Shown here piece by piece: positions 45,001 to 53,232 of a stretch of DNA of 64,000 nucleotides. Under the pieces are notes generated by a model. The model was not told the DNA's origin. It ran no database searches and saw nothing but the letters and a program-made list of their open reading frames with translations. Source of the DNA: an uncultured Muribaculaceae bacterium. Lineage in GTDB: Bacteria; Bacteroidota; Bacteroidia; Bacteroidales; Muribaculaceae. The position numbers and the translations under genes are program-made. Where the stretch lies: assembly GCA_910583775.1 (NCBI GenBank), contig CAJTYD010000001.1, positions 1-64,000 of the forward strand, read 5' to 3'. The first letter of the stretch is position 1. The number at the start of each line of letters is the position of its first letter.

Positions 45001-45614
45001 AACTCGGCGAGAGCCTTGCGGTCGAGCAGCGGAGCAAGATCTTCCTCGCTCAAGGCCTCGATTTTCTGAATCTCGTGTGAAGTGCGGAAGCCATCGAAGA
45101 AATTCACGAACGGCACACGTCCCTTAATGGCAGAAAGATGCGCAACAGCAGATAGATCCATCACCTCCTGAACCGATCCCTCGCAGAACATTGCGAAACC
45201 GGTCTGGCGGGCCGACATTACATCCTGATGGTCACCGAAGATGCTCAAAGCATGAGATGCGAGTGTTCGCGCCGAAACATGGAAGACGCAGGGAAGAAGC
45301 TCGCCGGCGATCTTATACATGTTCGGAATCATCAACAGCAAGCCTTGCGAAGCTGTGTAGGTAGTGGTCAGGGCTCCTGACTGAAGCGATCCGTGAACTG
45401 CGCCTGCGGCGCCTGCCTCACTCTGCATTTCCTGAACCAGAACGGTTTCACCGAAGATATTCTTTCTTCCGGCGGCTGACCAGTCATCGACATATTCCGC
45501 CATCGTCGACGACGGAGTGATGGGATAGATGGCAGCTACTTCGCTAAACATATAACTGATATGCGCCGCAGCCTGGTTGCCGTCGCATGTCAGAAATTTC
45601 TTTGCTTTGCTCAT
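42027..45614 (-). CDS. nifJ: Pyruvate:ferredoxin (flavodoxin) oxidoreductase, single-chain
   Basis: A 1195-residue fused enzyme: pyruvate + CoA + oxidised ferredoxin to acetyl-CoA, CO2 and reduced ferredoxin, a central anaerobic step. Domain order is complete: domain I PITPSSTMAEYVDDW, the gamma domain, two [4Fe-4S] ferredoxin motifs (CIQCNKCSFVCPHAC and CLGCGNCVDVCPG), the distal cluster ligands in GACAGCGETPY, and the TPP site GDGASYDIGFGGLDHV. Long plus-strand open frames inside are shadows. A promoter at 45936-45967 gives a 315-nt leader that contains R5. Confidence 0.96.
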   Translation of the reverse strand: MSKAKKFLTCDGNQAAAHISYMFSEVAAIYPITPSSTMAEYVDDWSAAGRKNIFGETVLVQEMQSEAGAAGAVHGSLQSGALTTTYTASQGLLLMIPNMYKIAGELLPCVFHVSARTLASHALSIFGDHQDVMSARQTGFAMFCEGSVQEVMDLSAVAHLSAIKGRVPFVNFFDGFRTSHEIQKIEALSEEDLAPLLDRKALAEFRQRALSPNKPVARGMAENGDVFFQHREASNKYYNAIPEIVENYIKEINKLTGRNYGLFDYYGDPEADRVIIAMGSVTECIKETIDYLRGKGEKVGVVCVHLYRPFSAKHFLAAVPATAKRIAVLDRTKEPGANGEPLYLDVKDCFYGKENAPLIVGGRYGLSSKDTTPAQIVEVFDNLALPEPKNQFTIGIVDDVTFQSLPMGPEINVGDKSMFQAKFFGLGADGTVGANKNSVKIIGDNTDKYCQAYFAYDSKKSGGFTCSHLRFGDVPIRSTYLVNTPNFVACHVQAYLHMYDVTRGLQKNGTFLLNTIWEGEELAKNLPNKVKRYFAQNNITVYYINASKIAQEIGLGNRTNTILQSAFFRITEVIPVDLAVEQMKKFIMKSYGKKGENVVNMNYSAVDRGGEYHKLDVDPAWATLEDDAPAEAPAPEFITNVVRPINAQDGDLLPVSAFVGREDGTWNLGTAAYEKRGVAAFVPEWDPENCIQCNKCSFVCPHACIRPFVLTPEEAAKAPFGEEHSIPAIGKTMAGMRFVQQVDVLDCLGCGNCVDVCPGKKGNKALSMVHEETQLDQQKNWDWLIKNVTSKADLVDVTLNPKNSQFSQPLFEFSGACAGCGETPYVKLITQLYGDREMVANATGCSSIYSGSVPSTPYTKNEHGHGPAWANSLFEDFCEFGLGMYIGYEKLRARLEDIVRQVAENADAPQALRDAAKNWYENRDDAKLSHDYGMALVEEAKKGCDKCDCCAAIVNLEGYLAKRSQWIIGGDGASYDIGFGGLDHVIASGKNVNILVLDTEVYSNTGGQSSKSTPIGAIAKFAAAGKRIRKKDLGLIATTYGYVYVAQVAMGADNAQTLKAIREAEAYDGPSLIIAYSPCINHGIKSGMGHSQEEEKRAVECGYWHLWRYNPALENSGQNPFSLDSKEPDWDKFEDFLKGEVRFASLYKMFPQDAEELFKACKANAQWRYNNYKRLSQQNWGEDPELTPEEEALRK

Positions 45615-45738
45615 AGTTGTTAATTATAAAAATATTGATTGTTATTTAGATAATTTCTTTCGTGTCGATTTGGGCTTATATCCTAAAACAAAAGGTTATA
45701 ATTCGCATGAAGCATCTTTACCTGTATTGGGATAATAT

Positions 45739-45922
45739 AAGCAGTTTCGAAAAATTAAACGATATATGAATAATTGTTTATCTTGAACTATAAAACTCGA
45801 TCTATTTGGCCGCTTTTGGCTTGTCGATCAGTCGCATATATTAATATGCTCCTTCACTCCGCACCAAAATCGCCTCAAAAATCTCTTCGTTTTATATATT
45901 CATTAATTTTTCTAAACTACTT
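45739..45922. repeat. Repeat element R5 (class 5 ends), 184 bp
   Basis: Ends AAGCAGTTTCGAAAAATTAA and (inverted) AAGTAGTTTAGAAAAATTAA match at 18 of 20 positions. The minus-strand core 45829-45852 has stem GCATAT, loop TAAT, stem ATATGC, then GACTG. The outer stem pairs TTTTGG with CCAAAA. It lies in the nifJ leader, its outer edge 13 nt downstream of the nifJ -7 box and its other edge 124 nt before the ATG. The rest of the gap (45615-45738) has no gene. Confidence 0.82.
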
Positions 45923-45935
45923 AACAAATACATTG

Positions 45936-45967
45936 CAAAGGTAATAACTTTTCACTGCTTTATCAAT
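45936..45967 (-). promoter_or_regulatory. Promoter of nifJ
   Basis: Minus strand ATTG (45967-45964), 20-nt spacer, TACCTTTG (45943-45936). It lies between the helicase stop and R5. Confidence 0.65.
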
Positions 45968-45984
45968 TTTTTCATTCCCAAATT

Positions 45985-47319
45985 TCATTTTATCAATGAA
46001 ATGAGCCGTTTCTCACCCTTTATTTTCTTTCCTTTAACCCTCTGTTCGACTTCACGGGCCTTTTCCGATTTCACCGCCGCAAGCGAATAATGGTCGAAAA
46101 CAGCGATCTTTCCCACATCGTCTGTGTCGAGTCCCCCCTCCTTCAACAGGAAGCCGAGAATATCACCTTTCGAAAGCTTCTCTTTCTTCCCGGCAGAAAA
46201 GCGCAGGGTCTCATATTCCGAAGCTTCAGGCGCCTCTCCCTCCGGGTGAGTATAAAAAGTGTCGTCAAATTCTGTGAATTCCTTAAGATCCTCTTCAGGG
46301 CCGATAAGGACATATACGTCACCGGATCTGTCGACCCTGGCCGTACGGCCGTTGCGATGGGTATACGACTCCGGAGTCAGGGCCTGATGATAATGGATAA
46401 CCGAGCGGACATTCTCGATATCCAGTCCCCGCGACGCCAGGTCGGTGGCCACAAGGACAGGACGGCTGCCGTTGTTGAACATCGTCAGCGCCGTCTCACG
46501 CTCCATCTGATCTAAGGCTCCATGATATAATACGCATGGAACACCCTCCTTTCTCAAATATGCGGCCACGCGCTCCGCGCTCTCACGGTAATTCACGAAA
46601 ACGATGCTTCTTTCATGCTTCCCGCCGGCCGCAAGAGTGCGGAGAAGATCACCGAGGCTCTGAAGCTTATCGTTGGCGTCGGAATCGACGCGATGAACGC
46701 GAAGACGGTGTTTCAGATCTTCATTGGCTGAAAGGAAGTTGATGGTCAGAGGATCATTGAGCTTCAGGAATTCGGGAAGCACGTCGCTGTTTGTAGCCGA
46801 GGTAAGGAAAGTCCTGCTAACGTTCTTGAGATGCCCGACAATCTTTTTCATCTCCTTCTCGAATCCGAGCTCGAGAGATTTGTCGAACTCGTCGAGCACA
46901 AGAATCCTCGTCGGAAGCACATCCACGTTCCGGCGGTTGATATGGTCGAGAAGACGGCCCGGGGTGGCCACGATTATATCGGTTCCGGCAGAAAGGGAAT
47001 TCACTTCATCCTCCACCTTATGGCCGCCATATAGGGCAGTCACCTTAAAGCCGTCTGCTATTGAATTGATAATACCGGCGATCTGAAGCACAAGCTCTCT
47101 CGAAGGAGCCACTACAACACACTGCACACGGCCCGTTGTCGGTCTGAGAATCTTGAGCACCGGAAGGATGAAGGCGAGCGTCTTGCCTGATCCCGTGGGT
47201 GAAAGCAGAATGATATCGCGCGGCTCTGAAGAGGCGCGCATCATTTTTTGCTGCATTTCGTTAAGCGTCTCGATTCCCAATTTTTCCTTTACAAGAGGAA
47301 GAAATTCTTTTTCTCTCAT
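45985..47319 (-). CDS. DEAD-box RNA helicase (DbpA-like C-terminus, motif II DEFD)
   Basis: A 444-residue ATP-dependent RNA helicase. Motif I PTGSGKT at 41-47, Ia APSREL at 71-76, Ib TPGR at 119-122, motif II DEFD at 143-146 in place of DEAD, motif III SAT at 174-176 and motif VI HRNGRTAR are all present. The last 70 residues (KGDILGFLLKEGGLDTDDVGKI...) fit the DbpA/CsdA RNA-binding domain that targets 23S rRNA hairpin 92, suggesting a role in ribosome assembly. It is last in the fabH-to-helicase run, 12 nt after recG. Confidence 0.88.
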   Translation of the reverse strand: MREKEFLPLVKEKLGIETLNEMQQKMMRASSEPRDIILLSPTGSGKTLAFILPVLKILRPTTGRVQCVVVAPSRELVLQIAGIINSIADGFKVTALYGGHKVEDEVNSLSAGTDIIVATPGRLLDHINRRNVDVLPTRILVLDEFDKSLELGFEKEMKKIVGHLKNVSRTFLTSATNSDVLPEFLKLNDPLTINFLSANEDLKHRLRVHRVDSDANDKLQSLGDLLRTLAAGGKHERSIVFVNYRESAERVAAYLRKEGVPCVLYHGALDQMERETALTMFNNGSRPVLVATDLASRGLDIENVRSVIHYHQALTPESYTHRNGRTARVDRSGDVYVLIGPEEDLKEFTEFDDTFYTHPEGEAPEASEYETLRFSAGKKEKLSKGDILGFLLKEGGLDTDDVGKIAVFDHYSLAAVKSEKAREVEQRVKGKKIKGEKRLISLIK

Positions 47320-47331
47320 TTTCCCTTTCTG

Positions 47332-49482
47332 TTAACTGATTCTCGACCAATCATAATTCTTTGCAAATCGCACCTTCAGCTCCCGTCTCAATATTTCCAT
47401 ACTGTCCCTGTCGAGCCGCATGGAATCAGGACTCTTTTCCACGGCTTCTGCCTGAGCGGTTTCCATAAGCTCCGGATGAGCGTCAAGAACTTTATCAGCC
47501 ACATTTCTTGCAAGCGACACAATCTGGCCGTCTGTCGCAAGATTGGCCACTTTAAGATTAAACGCTATTCCACTCTGTTGGGTTCCCTCCATATCCCCTG
47601 GACCGCGCATTTTCATATCGGCTTCGGAAATAAGGAAGCCGTCGGAGGTATCGGTCATGATGCCGAGACGCTTTCTCGTATCTCCGCTGATTTTCACATG
47701 ACTCATCAGGACGCAATAGCTGTGGTCGGCTCCCCGACCTACCCTTCCTCTCAGCTGATGCAGCTGCGACAGGCCGAATCTCTCGGCGTTCTCTATAAGC
47801 ATCACCGAAGCGTTGGGAACATTCACTCCCACTTCGATCACCGTAGTGGCCACAAGGATTTTCGCTTCTCCGCTCACGAACCGCTCCATCTGCGCGTCTT
47901 TTGCGGCAGGCTTCATCTGACCGTGGACACAGCAGACCTCGAAATCCTTAAAAATGCTTCTTACCCTCTCGAGGCCGGCCTCTATGCTCTTAAGCTCAAG
48001 CTTAGGATTCTCATGGACAAGAGGATAAACGATATAGGCCTGACGTCCGGCGCGAAGTTCGTTGTATATCAGCCGATAAACCTCAGTACGGTTGGAATCG
48101 AACTTAAGATAGGTCTGCACCGGCTTTCTTCCGGGAGGAAGCTCGTCTATAACAGACACGTCAAGATCACCGTAGACTGTCATGGCGAGCGTCCGCGGAA
48201 TGGGGGTAGCCGTCATGACGAGGACATGGGGGGCAACCTCCGATTTTTTCCACATCCTGGCTCTCTGCGCCACACCGAACCGATGCTGCTCGTCGATCAC
48301 GGCCAGCCCGAGATTGCTGAACTGCACCGTCTCCTCGATCAGCGCATGTGTTCCCACGATAATGTCAATCTCTCCGGAGACAAGCCCTTCATGAATTTCG
48401 CGTCGCTCTTTAGCACGGGTGCTTCCGGTGAGCAATGCCGTTTTAAGTCCGATCTGAGCGGCCCATTTCCCTATAGTGTCGTAATGCTGGGAGGCGAGTA
48501 TCTCCGTCGGTGCCATCAGCGCCGACTGGAAGCCGTTGTCAGCCGCCATGAGCATCGTCATGAAGGCGACCATAGTCTTTCCGCTTCCCACATCTCCCTG
48601 AAGCAGACGGTTCATCTGCCGTCCGCTTCTCATGTCTTCGCGGATCTCCTTCAACACCCGCTTCTGTGCCCCGGTGAGCTCAAAGGGTATGCATTCTTTA
48701 TAAAATCCGTTGAAATATGTGCCGATTCTCGGAAAGACGAATCCTCTGATCTTTCTGCCTCTCTCCCTCGAATAGCGAAGAATGTGCAGCTCGAGATAAA
48801 ACAGCTCCTCGAATTTCATTCTCTCTCTGGCCTTCTGCAAAGATTCGGGATTCTTTGGGAAATGCATGTTCACGAGCGCCTCCTTCAAAGGCATCAGTCT
48901 ATATGCGGATACTATCTCGCGTGGTAATGTCTCCTGAATCTCTCCGAATCTCGGATGATTTATCACATTCCTCACCAGATCACTGAGGAATCTGGGACCA
49001 TACCCCTTTTTCCGCATCTTATCGGGGAGGGAATATATGCCGTTGAAGCCACTTGGAGGTTTCATCGGGTCGTAGACAGAAATTTCGGGATGGCTCATCT
49101 GCCATTCTCCGCGATAGCTCGTAGGCTTGCCGAAAACAACATAATCCACACCCGGACGATATGCGTCCTTGAAATAATTTATCTTCGAGAACCAGACGAT
49201 CTCCATCAGTCTGCGGCCGTCGGAGAAAAGCCCCTTCAGCCTTGTCCTCACCCCCTCCCCCTCGGTCTGGAAACTTATGAAACGGCCAAGAATCTGAACC
49301 ACAGGCATCTCACCCTGAAGATCGGAAATCTTATAGAAGCGGCTTCTGTCCACATGTCGGAAGGGGAAGGTAAACAGCAGGTCGCCGAAAGTGCATATTT
49401 CAAGTTCGGTCATAAGCACCTTCGATCTCGCCTCCCCTACTCCCTTAAGGAATTTTATGTCTGTGTCAAGAAACTGTGTCAT
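47332..49482 (-). CDS. recG: ATP-dependent DNA helicase RecG
   Basis: A 716-residue branch-migration helicase that remodels stalled forks and Holliday junctions. N-terminal wedge domain with OB fold (about 1-150), then the SF2 motor: Walker A GDVGSGKT at about 296-303, Walker B DEQH at 397-400, motif III TATPIPRT, and the QLRGRVGRG helicase C-terminal motif. Length is standard. It is sandwiched between ispD (18-nt gap upstream) and the DEAD-box gene (12-nt gap downstream) on the minus strand. The long plus-strand open frame 47248-48927 is its antisense shadow. Confidence 0.96.
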   Translation of the reverse strand: MTQFLDTDIKFLKGVGEARSKVLMTELEICTFGDLLFTFPFRHVDRSRFYKISDLQGEMPVVQILGRFISFQTEGEGVRTRLKGLFSDGRRLMEIVWFSKINYFKDAYRPGVDYVVFGKPTSYRGEWQMSHPEISVYDPMKPPSGFNGIYSLPDKMRKKGYGPRFLSDLVRNVINHPRFGEIQETLPREIVSAYRLMPLKEALVNMHFPKNPESLQKARERMKFEELFYLELHILRYSRERGRKIRGFVFPRIGTYFNGFYKECIPFELTGAQKRVLKEIREDMRSGRQMNRLLQGDVGSGKTMVAFMTMLMAADNGFQSALMAPTEILASQHYDTIGKWAAQIGLKTALLTGSTRAKERREIHEGLVSGEIDIIVGTHALIEETVQFSNLGLAVIDEQHRFGVAQRARMWKKSEVAPHVLVMTATPIPRTLAMTVYGDLDVSVIDELPPGRKPVQTYLKFDSNRTEVYRLIYNELRAGRQAYIVYPLVHENPKLELKSIEAGLERVRSIFKDFEVCCVHGQMKPAAKDAQMERFVSGEAKILVATTVIEVGVNVPNASVMLIENAERFGLSQLHQLRGRVGRGADHSYCVLMSHVKISGDTRKRLGIMTDTSDGFLISEADMKMRGPGDMEGTQQSGIAFNLKVANLATDGQIVSLARNVADKVLDAHPELMETAQAEAVEKSPDSMRLDRDSMEILRRELKVRFAKNYDWSRIS

Positions 49483-49500
49483 AAGATCTTTAAGTAAAAT

Positions 49501-50229
49501 TCATCCGAGAAGCATTTCCGCTATCTTCAGGTCAACCGGATTCGTTATCTTTATGTTCGTCGGCTCGCCTTCGAAGAGTGTCACCTTTCTCCCGTAGGCC
49601 TCCACCACCGACGCGTCGTCGGTCATCGAGGAATTGAGCCCGGATGAATATGCCTGTCTTAAAAGCCTGGCTTCGAAAACCTGCGGAGTCTGTACAGCCA
49701 CATATCTGCTTCTATCAACGGCCCGGCTTCCTTCTGCATCAAGTATCCGCAAAGAATCGGTGACAGGGACTCCGGGGACGGCTGCGCCGCTCTTAACAGC
49801 CGTTTTCCAGCCCAGTGCTATCATATCTCCGCTTACAAAAGGTCGGGCGGCGTCATGAACGGCGACATAGACCTCCTCCCTGTCCGGCACTACGGCAAGA
49901 CCGTTCTTTACGGATTCGAGCCTGTTTGATCCTCCCGTGACGACAGATATGCCTATTTCTCTATCCTTTTCAGGCAAAGAGGAATAGAGCTCATTCCAGA
50001 GAGGAAGATAATCCTTATTGAGGACAAGGACAATATTTACAGCCGGATCCTCCTCATGAAATGTCCTTACCGATCTCCAAAGCAAAGGTATGCCTCCGAA
50101 GGTAATGAATTGTTTCGGAATCTCGCTTCCTGCGCGCGATCCCCCCCCTCCGGCCACTATGACGACATATTTAACAATGCAAAGGGCGTCCTCTGCCGAC
50201 GACGCCCTTTTATTATCTTTTTCCTGCAT
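49501..50229 (-). CDS. ispD: 2-C-methyl-D-erythritol 4-phosphate cytidylyltransferase
   Basis: Third enzyme of the MEP isoprenoid pathway, forming CDP-ME from MEP and CTP. The nucleotide loop YVVIVAGGGGSRAG starts near residue 21, the substrate segments HDAARPFV and DDASVVEAYG are present, and the C-terminal KITNPVDLKIAE is the family end. Compared with usual IspD (start within a few residues of the loop) this frame has about 18 extra residues, and that extension is encoded by a perfect hairpin (50181-50210). The ATG at 50229 is the only ATG; an ATT at 50175 or nearby would be unorthodox. 15 nt after fabG. Confidence 0.9.
   Translation of the reverse strand: MQEKDNKRASSAEDALCIVKYVVIVAGGGGSRAGSEIPKQFITFGGIPLLWRSVRTFHEEDPAVNIVLVLNKDYLPLWNELYSSLPEKDREIGISVVTGGSNRLESVKNGLAVVPDREEVYVAVHDAARPFVSGDMIALGWKTAVKSGAAVPGVPVTDSLRILDAEGSRAVDRSRYVAVQTPQVFEARLLRQAYSSGLNSSMTDDASVVEAYGRKVTLFEGEPTNIKITNPVDLKIAEMLLG
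50181..50210. terminator. Perfect 10-bp hairpin at the fabG/ispD junction
   Basis: AAAGGGCGTC / GACGCCCTTT with a 10-nt loop. On the plus strand it is followed by TTTTATTATCTTTTT, a good U tract; on the operon strand it is followed only by TTTGCATT. As an operon-strand terminator it would be weak, and it lies inside the first codons of ispD. Confidence 0.6.
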
Positions 50230-50244
50230 TGACAGTTTTTCGGA

Positions 50245-50991
50245 TTACATATTCATACCGCCGTCAACCTGTATCACCTGACCTGTTACATAACCTGCCA
50301 TGTCTGAAGCAAGGAAAGTGGCCACATTTGCGATATCCTCTACTTTTCCGCCACGACGCAAGGGAATCTTCTTGGTCCATTCCTCACGCACTTCTTCGGG
50401 AAGGGCTGCCGTCATGGCTGTCTCGATAAAGCCCGGAGCGATAGCATTGGCGCGGATGCCGCGTGAACCGACCTCCTGGGCGATGCTCTTGGCCAGAGCG
50501 ATAAGTCCGGCCTTGGAAGCGGCATAGTTGGCCTGCCCGGCGTTGCCGTGAACTCCGACAACCGAGGCCATGTTGATGATGGAACCCGATTTCTGACGCA
50601 TCATGATCGGAAGAACCGCATGGATATAATTGAAGGCGGATTTCAGGTTGACCGCGATCACGGCGTCCCACTGCTGCTCTGTCATGCGCAGCATAAGACC
50701 GTCTTTCGTGATACCGGCATTGTTGACAAGAATGTCGATACGGCCGAAATCATTCTTAATTTCTTCTACAGTTTTTTCTGTAGCTGCGAAATCAGCGGCA
50801 TTGGAGGCGTAACCTTTGCATTTCACGCCGTATGCGGCGATCTCCTCTTCTGTCTTTTTTCCGTTTTCATCGATAACTAGATCGGTAAAGGCTATGTTGC
50901 ATCCCTCGGATGCGAACTTAAGCGCTATTTCCTTACCGATTCCTCGTGCTGCGCCTGTTACGATCGCAGTCTTTCCTTCCAATAGTTTCAT
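50245..50991 (-). CDS. fabG: 3-oxoacyl-[acyl-carrier-protein] reductase
   Basis: A 248-residue classical SDR that reduces 3-oxoacyl-ACP with NADPH in fatty acid elongation. TGAARGIG at 12-19 is the cofactor loop, NNAG at about 90-93, and the catalytic Ser143, Tyr156, Lys160 are in MASVVGVHGNAGQANYAASK. The C-terminus GQVIQVDGGMNM is typical. It lies between the KAS III-like gene (57-nt gap) and ispD (15-nt gap). Confidence 0.94.
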   Translation of the reverse strand: MKLLEGKTAIVTGAARGIGKEIALKFASEGCNIAFTDLVIDENGKKTEEEIAAYGVKCKGYASNAADFAATEKTVEEIKNDFGRIDILVNNAGITKDGLMLRMTEQQWDAVIAVNLKSAFNYIHAVLPIMMRQKSGSIINMASVVGVHGNAGQANYAASKAGLIALAKSIAQEVGSRGIRANAIAPGFIETAMTAALPEEVREEWTKKIPLRRGGKVEDIANVATFLASDMAGYVTGQVIQVDGGMNM

Positions 50992-51048
50992 ATTATGAAT
51001 GTTTATCGTTAATTTTCAATTTTGGTCAAGAGAGTGTTTCTGCTCCGG

Positions 51049-51993
51049 TCATTTCTCCACGATGAAGCAACCGCAGGAATAGCCTCCGCCGAACACCATC
51101 AAGGCCACTTTATCTCCCTTGTTCAGTTTTTCATGATTCTGGGCAAGCACAAGGGCTGCGGAAGCCGATCCGGTGTTTCCGAGTTCCTCGATGTTGTTTA
51201 TGAAATTATCAATCGACATATCAAGCTGATGGGCCACCTGAGCCACTATCCTCTTGTTGGCCTGATGACAGATATATTTTACGATGTCGCTCTTCTCCAG
51301 CCCGGCCTGCTCCAGAGATCTGTTCAGCGCATGAATCATATACCTGCATGCATGGATGAACACATCCCGGCCGTCGGGCATGGTGATTCCGTCCTCTTTG
51401 GGACGCAGTCTCACGCCATCCGGACCCTTACCGATATCCCCGAGTCCTTCGGTATAGATATTCAGAATCTTTATGTCGGAATCGCTCTGACGTTCCTTCG
51501 ACAGGAAGAAAGCCACGGCGGCGTCGCCCCAGAGATGACCGCTTTTGGGGTCGGCCTCGTTGCTGTAATACGTATTCTGCTCGCTGCACACAAGCAATGC
51601 CTTGTCGGCCTTTCCGGAAGCGAAATATCCCTCAACGATCTCCAGACCGTTGATAAACGAGGAGCATGCCGAAGAGGCATAGACAGCTTTTGCGCCCTTG
51701 ATGCCGAACTTGCGCTGCACCTTATGGGCAAGCGTGGCGACGGAATCATATACACAATAATGCGCGGCGACTATGAGGTCGACATCCTTTATGTCATACG
51801 GCAAGTGCTCAGCCGCGTTTTCGACAGCCGATATTCCCATGGTGTCGATATTTTCATCCGGAGAGCATTTGGAGCGAGATTTGATTCCTGTGCGCTGCTC
51901 AATCCAGTCTGATGTCAAGCCGTTGACATTCAGAAAATAATCATTAGTGATCCTTTGCTCAGGCACATAAAGGCCCATTGAATTTATATACAT
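51049..51993 (-). CDS. 3-oxoacyl-ACP synthase III-like condensing enzyme (FabH family)
   Basis: A 314-residue thiolase-fold enzyme. The catalytic triad is Cys110 in ASSACSSF, His243 in ICHQANKRI and Asn273 in LGNTGSAS, the KAS III arrangement, so it condenses an acyl-CoA with malonyl-ACP. Some FabH-like proteins of this length in Bacteroidota serve specialised lipids rather than primary synthesis; a second housekeeping fabH may exist elsewhere. It is cotranscribed with fabG. R6 ends 30 nt upstream of its ATG, and the TetR gene lies upstream of that. Confidence 0.87.
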   Translation of the reverse strand: MYINSMGLYVPEQRITNDYFLNVNGLTSDWIEQRTGIKSRSKCSPDENIDTMGISAVENAAEHLPYDIKDVDLIVAAHYCVYDSVATLAHKVQRKFGIKGAKAVYASSACSSFINGLEIVEGYFASGKADKALLVCSEQNTYYSNEADPKSGHLWGDAAVAFFLSKERQSDSDIKILNIYTEGLGDIGKGPDGVRLRPKEDGITMPDGRDVFIHACRYMIHALNRSLEQAGLEKSDIVKYICHQANKRIVAQVAHQLDMSIDNFINNIEELGNTGSASAALVLAQNHEKLNKGDKVALMVFGGGYSCGCFIVEK

Positions 51994-52023
51994 ATACCCT
52001 TTTCTAACGTGAAGCCGGTGTTT

Positions 52024-52212
52024 TAAGAAACTGTATAAATCTCTTTCGAAAATTTTATTATAAGAATTCTTTCAAGGCTTTTAAGAATCTTTCTGGCTGT
52101 TTCAGCCAAGTTTCAGCAGTCGAAACCGAAAGGTTTCTCCTTTCTCAACTTGCAAAAACATCTCAAAAATCTTCTCGAAATCCTTTGAAAAAAAATTTAA
52201 ACAGTTTCTAAG
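52024..52212. repeat. Repeat element R6 (class 2 ends), about 188 bp
   Basis: Ends read AAGAAACTGTATAAAT and, inverted, TTAGAAACTGTTTAAATT. The central part is almost the same as class 1 elements, including the core on the minus strand at 52117-52140 (stem GAAACC, loop TTTC, stem GGTTTC, GACTG), whereas the outer arms are different. This shows that core and ends can be exchanged. It lies between the TetR and fabH-like genes; TAATATTG on the minus strand (52230-52223) is 10 nt outside its edge. The remainder of the gap (52213-52299) has no gene. Confidence 0.82.
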
Positions 52213-52299
52213 AATCCGACATCAATATTATTCTTCAGGCCTTTTCTCTTTTATGACGTCGCCTAACGGATTGCCGTTATAAAAGACAAGGCCCGTATG

Positions 52300-52899
52300 T
52301 TATCTCATATTATGCGAACGAACCCTGATTCCATTAAGAATCAATTCGCTCACCATATTCTTTATTTTATCATCGTCAATTCCGTATTCCGAGAGGCTGT
52401 CCCTGATGTAGGGAACATCCAGTCCGTGAATACAGTTGGTGATAATGATTGCCCATTCCTTTACATTGCGGATATTAAAGGAACCGTTGTCCACTCCTTC
52501 ATGCAGAATATCCATCAAAAGAGGAGTCTCCTTTTTCGACATCTGGGCTCTTGCCCTGTCAACCTTTCTGACATCCCTGAAGAATCCGGCCCTCAGCGAA
52601 CCGTTACGGGAGACGATCTCCCTCATGGTCTTCAGCCTGCACTCTACATATTCCTGCAGTTTCTGCTCCGGGCTCACGGGTTTTGCCACTATAATGCGCA
52701 ATTTGTGTAGAAGCTGATCTGTCTCGCTTTCAATCACGGCATTGAAGATATCGCGTTTGCTTTTGAAATACGTATAGATCGTCCTTCTACCCTTATCCGA
52801 CGCGGAAGCGATGTCGTTCATAGTTGTATTCTCCACTCCTTTACGGGCGAACAACTGACGGGCGACTTCTATGAATCTTTCTCTTGTTTTCTTTACCAT
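52300..52899 (-). CDS. TetR/AcrR family transcriptional regulator
   Basis: A 199-residue one-component regulator. The HTH covers about residues 10-52 (KGVENTTMNDIASASDKGRRTIYTYFKSKRDIFNAV), with the classic TYFKSK ending. The C-terminal helical domain has no identifiable ligand signature. It is upstream of and on the same strand as fabH-like/fabG, so control of these lipid genes (as for FabR-like regulators) is a fair guess. A -7 box TAAATTTG on the minus strand lies at about 52980. Confidence 0.86.
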   Translation of the reverse strand: MVKKTRERFIEVARQLFARKGVENTTMNDIASASDKGRRTIYTYFKSKRDIFNAVIESETDQLLHKLRIIVAKPVSPEQKLQEYVECRLKTMREIVSRNGSLRAGFFRDVRKVDRARAQMSKKETPLLMDILHEGVDNGSFNIRNVKEWAIIITNCIHGLDVPYIRDSLSEYGIDDDKIKNMVSELILNGIRVRSHNMR

Positions 52900-53049
52900 A
52901 TCACTTCTGCAGACTCAATAATCCGGTAAGGCTATTGCACATTTTAAAGATTTGTGAGCAAATTATTATTCGCAAATTTAACACTTTTTTCTTTATTTCA
53001 TCTCATTTTCCACTATTATTTGTTGTCTTGAAAATTTTTATTGAAAAAA

Positions 53050-53081
53050 TTTGCACATCTCGCAGAAAAGCTATAACTTTG
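53050..53081 (+). promoter_or_regulatory. Promoter of initiator tRNA-Met
   Basis: TTTG at 53050-53053, 20-nt spacer, TAACTTTG at 53074-53081, 16 nt before the tRNA. Confidence 0.75.
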
Positions 53082-53097
53082 CATCCGAAAATAACAC

Positions 53098-53169
<72 letters not shown>

Positions 53170-53175
53170 CTGATT

Positions 53176-53203
53176 AAGCCGGCAATTCAGTCGGCTTTTT
53201 TTA
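53176..53203 (+). terminator. Terminator of tRNA-fMet
   Basis: Stem AAGCCG / CGGCTT around a 10-nt loop, then a T run. Confidence 0.75.
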
Positions 53204-53232
53204 TTACCTTTCGAAACTTAGATGCATCGTCT

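Noticed and set aside
41961..45080. Long plus-strand open frames (41961-43061, 44124-45080) inside the oxidoreductase gene
   Set aside because: Shadows caused by the strong codon bias of nifJ, whose cluster and TPP motifs establish the real strand.
47248..48927. 559-codon plus-strand open frame opposite recG
   Set aside because: It is the antisense of RecG, whose helicase motifs are complete; the frame has no signal, family motif or promoter.
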